Assembly: GCA_014529385.2 (NCBI GenBank)
Contig: CM043953.1
Span: 87,843,842 to 87,907,841, forward strand
Direction of reading: 5' to 3'
Length of the DNA stretch: 64,000 nt
Source: Adiantum capillus-veneris
Lineage: Eukaryota; Streptophyta; Polypodiopsida; Polypodiales; Pteridaceae
Below the pieces are notes generated by a model. It did no database searches. It had not been told where the DNA came from and was given only the letters and a program-made list of their open reading frames with translations. The position numbers were made by a program, and so were the translations under genes. Positions 58,776-64,000 of this stretch are shown here, piece by piece (position 1 is the first letter of the stretch; every line of letters starts with the position of its first letter).

Positions 58776-61546
58776 GGCCGATGGAAAGCTCCAAAGTTTA
58801 CAGTCCCAGTACAGAGCAAGTTTTGTATTATGGCTGAAGAGTTCAATGATGTTCATGGCCTCTCCCTGGCTGGTGCCAACCCCAAACTAGTGAGGTGGGA
58901 TCAGATCAGTGATGTGGAGTGGTTCAGTGTTTTCAAAGAGTCAAAGAATCATAGTCACTATCACATTAAATGTAGTTGTTTGCATATTGATATGTTCGAC
59001 AGGTGATGCAGCTGCATTACAAGGTGTACCAGAAGCCCCCAACAAACATGGAGATCAACTCTACATTTGCCAAGGGGTTTGTAAAAGAATACTGGGTATG
59101 CTAATGAGCATACTGGGATTGCTAGTAGCTAGCATACAAGGACTGTCTTTTAGCGCACAGGGTGTGCTTATTAGCATACCCACAGTGTTAATTAGAATAC
59201 TGAGTGTGTTGACTGTATATGCTAATTACCATATCTTGTATGCTAATTAGCATACTTGTGCTCAGTGTACAGACTAGAGTAAGTTTGTCATAATGGCAAA
59301 TCTAGTAAGTAAGCTACCATCTCCAGATGCAAACTAGCATATTGGATATGCTAGTTAGCATACTCAACAATTCGAATTAGCATATTGGGCTTGTCAGCAT
59401 AATGGATTCCAATGTATGCCAGGCCGCACACATAGTCACAGCATATCAAACATTTTCTAGCATACATGACATGCTTATATGAGTCTTAATCCACGTTTTT
59501 TGTTGCAGGCCTGTGGCAGTCCCTCCGTGATGTGGGCAGTGTGCATGACACGAAGGGCAAGGGAAAGGCTGTAATGGAGGACCTTTGGATCGAGGAGAGT
59601 GATGAGCTGGATACAGGTGAGAACCCTTCGACGGAGAAGGGTGTTGAGCTGGATGCAAGGAGTGAAGGGGTGGATGAGGGCTCCCAGCAGATGCCAAATG
59701 AAAGCATGAAAACAACGGAGGAAGGCGGTGATGTGAGCAGGAACTCAGAAGATGAAAAAGAAGATGATTTTTTTGTTATGGCTCCTCGTGTGCCAGCGAT
59801 GCCTGCTGCAACAACTGACAAAGCAGAAGCTTCTTAGCAGACAGTGGCTAGTGGCTCAGGGGAAACTTTGAAGAATGACAACATAGAAGATGAGCAAGAA
59901 GTTGGTGACAACAGCCCTCTCGAGGGTTTTTTGTGTAAAGCTCGGCTGAAAAGAAAAGTTGGCCTTGAAGAGGTACCTGAAGACATTGCAAGCACAGCTT
60001 GTGGTTCGGACAAGGCTGAAAGCTCCAAAGGTGAAAAGAAAGCCACCCGCTCAAGATCTTGCAAAAAATTGTGTTAAGACTTATTGCTCCCTACACGGTT
60101 GTGCCCTTCATGTATATGCTAGACCATTTTGAAACCCAAATGCGTATTGTAACTGACATGCATTTTGTTTTCCAATGAAAATGTATTTTTGTGCAATATA
60201 AATATGAGCAGCAGTTCATTGTAATAGTTCAGTATAATTTTTGTGGTTTTTCTTTTTTAAACTTGTTCATTTCGTATCGCGGTTTCCCTGTAGAGGAAGA
60301 GAAACAGGCATTAATCGTCATGCCTGATGCAACTGCGGCCATGCAATGGCAGAAATTACGGAGATGGTGAGTCCACAAAGCTAGGCAGTTAAGGAGACAG
60401 AAAATGGAGATTGAAAAACGCCTTGAACGATATTCACAGCTTGCTCGTAGTAGTATTGAGTGGCTAAATTATGTGCACCGCACCCGAGTGGGCCGGTTAT
60501 TTTTGCTGAATGGTATCCTCTACCAGACCTAATATGGGTGCCTAAGCGTTTATGTGATGAAAAAAGGACTCCGGTGCTGGACCTGAACGGTCTTTTGGTG
60601 GTAGTGGTAGAGCCTCGCTTTGGTGAAAAGCCCTCGGCATATGCAGATGAAATGCTGAAATACGATGTACTTGATAAGCAGGTGTTCTGTCGCAAGGACA
60701 ACCATTTTTTTTTGGACTGGTGCGCTTGCAGTTCTTTAATTTGTTTATATGGAGCACAAGCCTCCATAGTAAAGTCATGAGTATTTGCCATACTGTTTTA
60801 AAGAGCAGGTGCCAAAGATTACTGGGTTTTTTGCTCAAGCGCACTGTACAAAGCAATCCTGGCAGATCCAGAGAAAACCTGTGTTTATGAAAGACTTATC
60901 CTTGTTCTGGAAACACACTCCGGGGTACAACGCCCAAAACACACTTATAATCGATAACAGCTTCTACAAAGTGTTGCAGAACCCACCACAAACTTGGCTT
61001 GTTACTCCCAGTCTAGAGCACCAGAGTGCTGAGGAGAGGGAAAAGTTCCTTATAGAAACTTTGAAGTCCTGGATTTTTCTTTGGCTGCAAACGGATGATC
61101 GGAAAGCATATGTTGCTGATAATGTGTTTGAGACAGGCTCAGATGAGTTTTTTGATGCAGTCGTCAAACATTTGCTTGACATTAAAAAGAGGGATATAGA
61201 GGCTAAAAGACTGGAAGAAATTCATCGTAAACAGCAGGAAGCTGACCTAGAAGCAGAAAGAGAGAAAGAAAAGCTGGAGAGGGAAAGAAGAGAAAGTGAG
61301 CAGCATAGTGCAGAGGAGGAAGCAGAGAGAAAGGAGGAAGCAAAGAGAAAGGAGGAAGCAGAGAGAAAAGAGAAGACAAACAGCGAGAAGGACAGCTCGG
61401 TCACTACAAGCGCCCTCCGAGGAGGCCTTAAGGGTTTTTGGGGCAGTGACTGTCATTGTAAAATTGAACCCTATGTAAATAATTTGATGCTGGCAATTAA
61501 TGTAAACAGTTTGATAGTTAGCATGCTGACCAACTTTATATTATAA
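58776..61546 (+). pseudogene. FCP1/NIF-like HAD phosphatase gene, probably with introns, frameshifted
   Basis: FCP1/SCP-type phosphatases dephosphorylate Ser residues such as those in the RNA polymerase II tail. A probable first exon reads MAEEFNDVHGLSLAGANPK from 58830. After an acceptor TTTTTTGTTGCAG near 59509, an acidic exon (59532-60077, TAG at 59835) follows, then an acceptor near 60292. The domain has VLDLNGLLV with the first Asp at 60580, FIWSTSLHSKV near 60740, VPKITGFFAQAHCTKQSW, KPVFMKDLSLFW and IIDNSFYKVLQNPP near 60950. The DxD motif reads DLN and the second DD reads DN, so catalysis is doubtful. Two single-base shifts near T-runs (about 60710 and 60800) may be errors or decay. 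A Glu/Lys coiled coil ends the product. Confidence 0.65.
59080..59440. repeat. AGCATAC/GTATGCT repeat block, left
   Basis: Words such as GTATGCTAAT, TTAGCATACT and ATGCTAGTTAGCATAC recur in both orientations at roughly 15-30 bp spacing. The block falls in a probable intron of the phosphatase-like gene. It is the same kind of sequence as 63580-64000. Confidence 0.75.
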
Positions 61547-61594
61547 CTGCATACCCTTACAACAAAGTGGTATAGAAAATCCAATGGATACAAC

Positions 61595-63454
61595 TTAAAA
61601 GCTGAAGGGTATGCTATTACAGATTGCTTCATAGATTTCTGGAGTGATTGTGTACACCTGCCTTCTCCTTGGGACGTGCTCCATGGGTATTTTGATACAT
61701 CGCACCAGTTGTGAAAGTAGGTGGACGATAGGCTGCTTATGGTCTAGCTTGAAGGTGTATGCATCCAATTGCTTGTAATACAGTCCTTGCACAACATGTG
61801 AGCCTCTGTCAATTACATTGCTCCATTCATCAATGTACCGCTTCTCCACCTTCTCCTTTTCTGCAACACACTTGACCAGATAGAAATCCACATCTTCGCC
61901 GTTGGTTAAAGCATCTGGATTTATAGCAAATGTGTCTCCAGAACATAGAGCGCTACTCAACACATCATGATGACCTTCGTATGTGAAGTCATCATAGCCA
62001 ACGACTTCCTCTGTCGAAACTTCATCTGTTTGCTCAAGTAATGGTTGCAGAATCTGATAATCCCAAGCCTCCATGTGAGCTTTATTGATGCAGCGATTCC
62101 ACCTTCTGTTCATGCATGCATCACAGAAGCATGCCAACTTTCTTGTTGCAAGGGCAGTTGGATCCTGCGGGTTGTGACCACGAATAGCATGCAAAGAGCG
62201 AGTTTTTGCCACAGTGGCACAATTCCACTTAACTTCCCTGTTAACATCTCCCTCTTTAACCTCCCAGAACACACGAGCACATTCTTTTGAAGGATATGAT
62301 GCAGGCGCTCCCTACAATAGGTTGGCCTGGCAATAAGCAACCACATCTGTTGCACACTACAATATAGCTCCATTAGGTTTTAGTTGTTCATGGGTCAAGG
62401 TTCTTTTCACAACTGCTCCTGCACCATCATGCTCGCCCTTGCCATGCCCTGATCCAAAGAAGAACCAGCTCATCCCAATCCCTGTGAGTCCACCATATCT
62501 TGCAACAAAATAGAAAGGCTTGGCTCCCTTGAATTGCGAGGCCGCACCATCTGACCACACCCAATGTTGTTTACAAGTGACACCCTCTTGTTGTAACCAG
62601 TCACGGTGTAGCATGAAGCAATGTTGCACAAACAGTGTGTCATGCACCCTATCATTTGATATGAAGAAGTGGATTGTTTTGACTACCTCCCCTGCCTTGC
62701 GGTAGTACGTTATGTGTACAAAAATGGTTACTTGACTAGAGTGCCAATGCATTGACTGAATCTCATTTTTCTCCTTGAAGGCGTAATTTTCAGCAAAGTC
62801 AACAACTGAGACAATGACATCATCCGGAAAGCGAAGTATACAATCCTTAAATTGTTGTCCTTGCCATCGTGCCACATAGTTATGAGTGATGAAGAGCTTC
62901 AACTTGGTCTGCAACAGTCGAAGAAACTCCCAGCACTACATTTCTTTATATAAAAGATCTTTTCTTTTCTTACTGTTTCCATGCCTGTCTTTTGCTTCTA
63001 CATACGCAAATACTTTCACATTAATACTCTTACCTGGCTTTGCTATTTCTAAGCAACATAATGCTAACTTCTTTACTCCACATATCTTACAGTCTCCCAT
63101 CAGGCATTCCCTTCTATGGAAAACTGCATCTGCTGGCTTTGGACAGAGAATGGACTCCCACATCTGTGTGACACCTTTGAACGTGTGATGTGAAGCCAGG
63201 TAGCCGTTGCTAATGTTCTTGCCTGTAGCACAAATATTGCATACACAGTTGTAACATGTATCGTGCAGCCCAAAAGCACAAGAGCACATGTGGTTCAGTG
63301 CGTCTTTCAAAAAGGTCATCTGCACATGGTATTCGCAACAGCATGTGTACCTATCCTTCAGCCTCCTGCAAAAGAATGGCTTTACCATCTCAAACATCCT
63401 CATGCCAATCTTGCAATCTGGATGTTTTTGTTTGAATCTTTGAAAGAGCTCAAC
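61595..63454 (-). pseudogene. RNase-H-fold transposase-like gene with three in-frame TAG stops
   Basis: Reading right to left in one frame, a likely 3' splice site (TTGCAG) at 63455-63460 precedes VELFQRFKQKHPDCKIG. A Cys/His-rich region follows (CCCEYHVQM, CYNCVCNICATG, CKICGVKKLALC, probably zinc-binding). The core has VDFAENYAFKEKNEIQSMHW (62740-62800), SDGAASQFKG (near 62545) and GHGKGEHDGAGAVVKR (62405-62455). A C-terminal domain includes CFCDACMNRRWNRC and ends IYEAICNSIPFSF. The D...D...E/D blocks match a family of transposase-like proteins known from many eukaryotes that I cannot name with certainty. TAG codons at 62938, 62359 and 62314 interrupt it without any frame change. It converges on the phosphatase-like gene, 48 bp apart. 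Confidence 0.75.
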
Positions 63455-63579
63455 CTGCAATATCCATATTTGATCAGTATGTTTACTAGGAGAAATAATC
63501 CAAACAGGACTATACGCATTGCTACTTAATACATCCACCATAGAAACAAATTGGTGTGTTAAACAGCACATTGTATGGT

Positions 63580-64000
63580 CCTAACATGCATGTAACTGGG
63601 TATAACATTGTATACTAAGCATGCTAAGTATGCTAACTAGAATACTAGTTGTGCTAACAAGCACAATCAGTGTGTAGTGTAGCATACGAGGCATACTCAT
63701 CAGCATGCTAGTTATCATGTTGAGTATACTGATCAGCATGCTAGTTAGCATGTTGAGTATGCTAACTAGCATGCTGAGTTAGCATACTAGCTGTGCTAAT
63801 TAGCATACTCATTAGCATACTAGTTAGCATACTCATCAGCATGCTAGTTATCATGCTGAGTATGCTAACTAGAATACTAGTTGTGCTAACAAGCACAATC
63901 AGTGTGTAGTTTAGCATACGAGGCATACTCATTAGCATGCTAGTTAGCATGCTGAGTATACTCATCAGCATGCTGAGTATGCTAGTTAGCATAACTGAAT
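63580..64000. repeat. AGCATAC/GTATGCT repeat block, right, with 232-bp period
   Basis: Dense words AGCATGCTAGTTAGCATGC, GAGTATGCTAACTAG and ATACTCATCAGC occur in both orientations. A longer unit containing AATACTAGTTGTGCTAAC recurs at 63641 and 63873. The block continues past the window edge, upstream of the transposase gene. Confidence 0.85.

Overview
The window looks like nuclear DNA of a land plant with a large, repeat-rich genome. The support is a Ty1/copia element primed by initiator tRNA-Met, several Ty3/gypsy elements (one with a chromodomain-like tail, one primed by a tRNA-Asp-type site typical of plant Tat/Athila elements), a plant-style LINE, a tRNA-derived SINE and very long (AC)n and (CT)n microsatellites. 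I cannot name the species; a fern, lycophyte or gymnosperm would fit but none is shown. There is no rRNA, no convincing functional tRNA, no CRISPR array and no clearly intact host gene.

Layout. 1-660: unassigned. 661-5558: nearly complete Ty1/copia element with an in-frame amber stop in gag and a 3' LTR cut to 130 bp. 5559-13271: gene-free DNA built from diverged repeats, conserved hairpins, short tandem duplications and microsatellites. 13272-16282: a decayed relative of the gypsy-1 element (two partial LTRs around a deleted interior). 16385-18770: LINE remnant. 19064-21160: remnants of a transposase-like gene and a double zinc-knuckle gag-like piece.

21284-34335 is a three-level nest. A minus-strand gypsy element (gypsy-3) is split inside its RNase H domain by LTR element X (22707-34088), and X is split by gypsy-1 (24157-32399, TATAC target duplication). 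35125-38975: SINE copies and satellite-like arrays. 39438 to about 46870: gypsy-2, which lacks gag/protease but carries a very long post-pol coding region. 47000-49419: microsatellites, an inverted SINE copy and foldback sequences. 49425-55232: element 4, a young non-autonomous gag-protease retrotransposon with a GTAGG target duplication, inserted into an unidentified minus-strand gene. 56890-58541: CT-dominated simple sequence.

58776-64000: a plus-strand gene with an FCP1/NIF-like HAD phosphatase domain converges, 48 bp apart, on a minus-strand RNase-H-fold transposase gene carrying three in-frame TAG stops. Blocks of AGCATAC/GTATGCT-rich repeat lie on both sides. This last region is the best candidate for an undescribed two-gene mobile element.

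Across the window, internal stops of the decayed reading frames are mostly TAG, which fits decay of silenced, CHG-methylated transposons better than it fits recoding.
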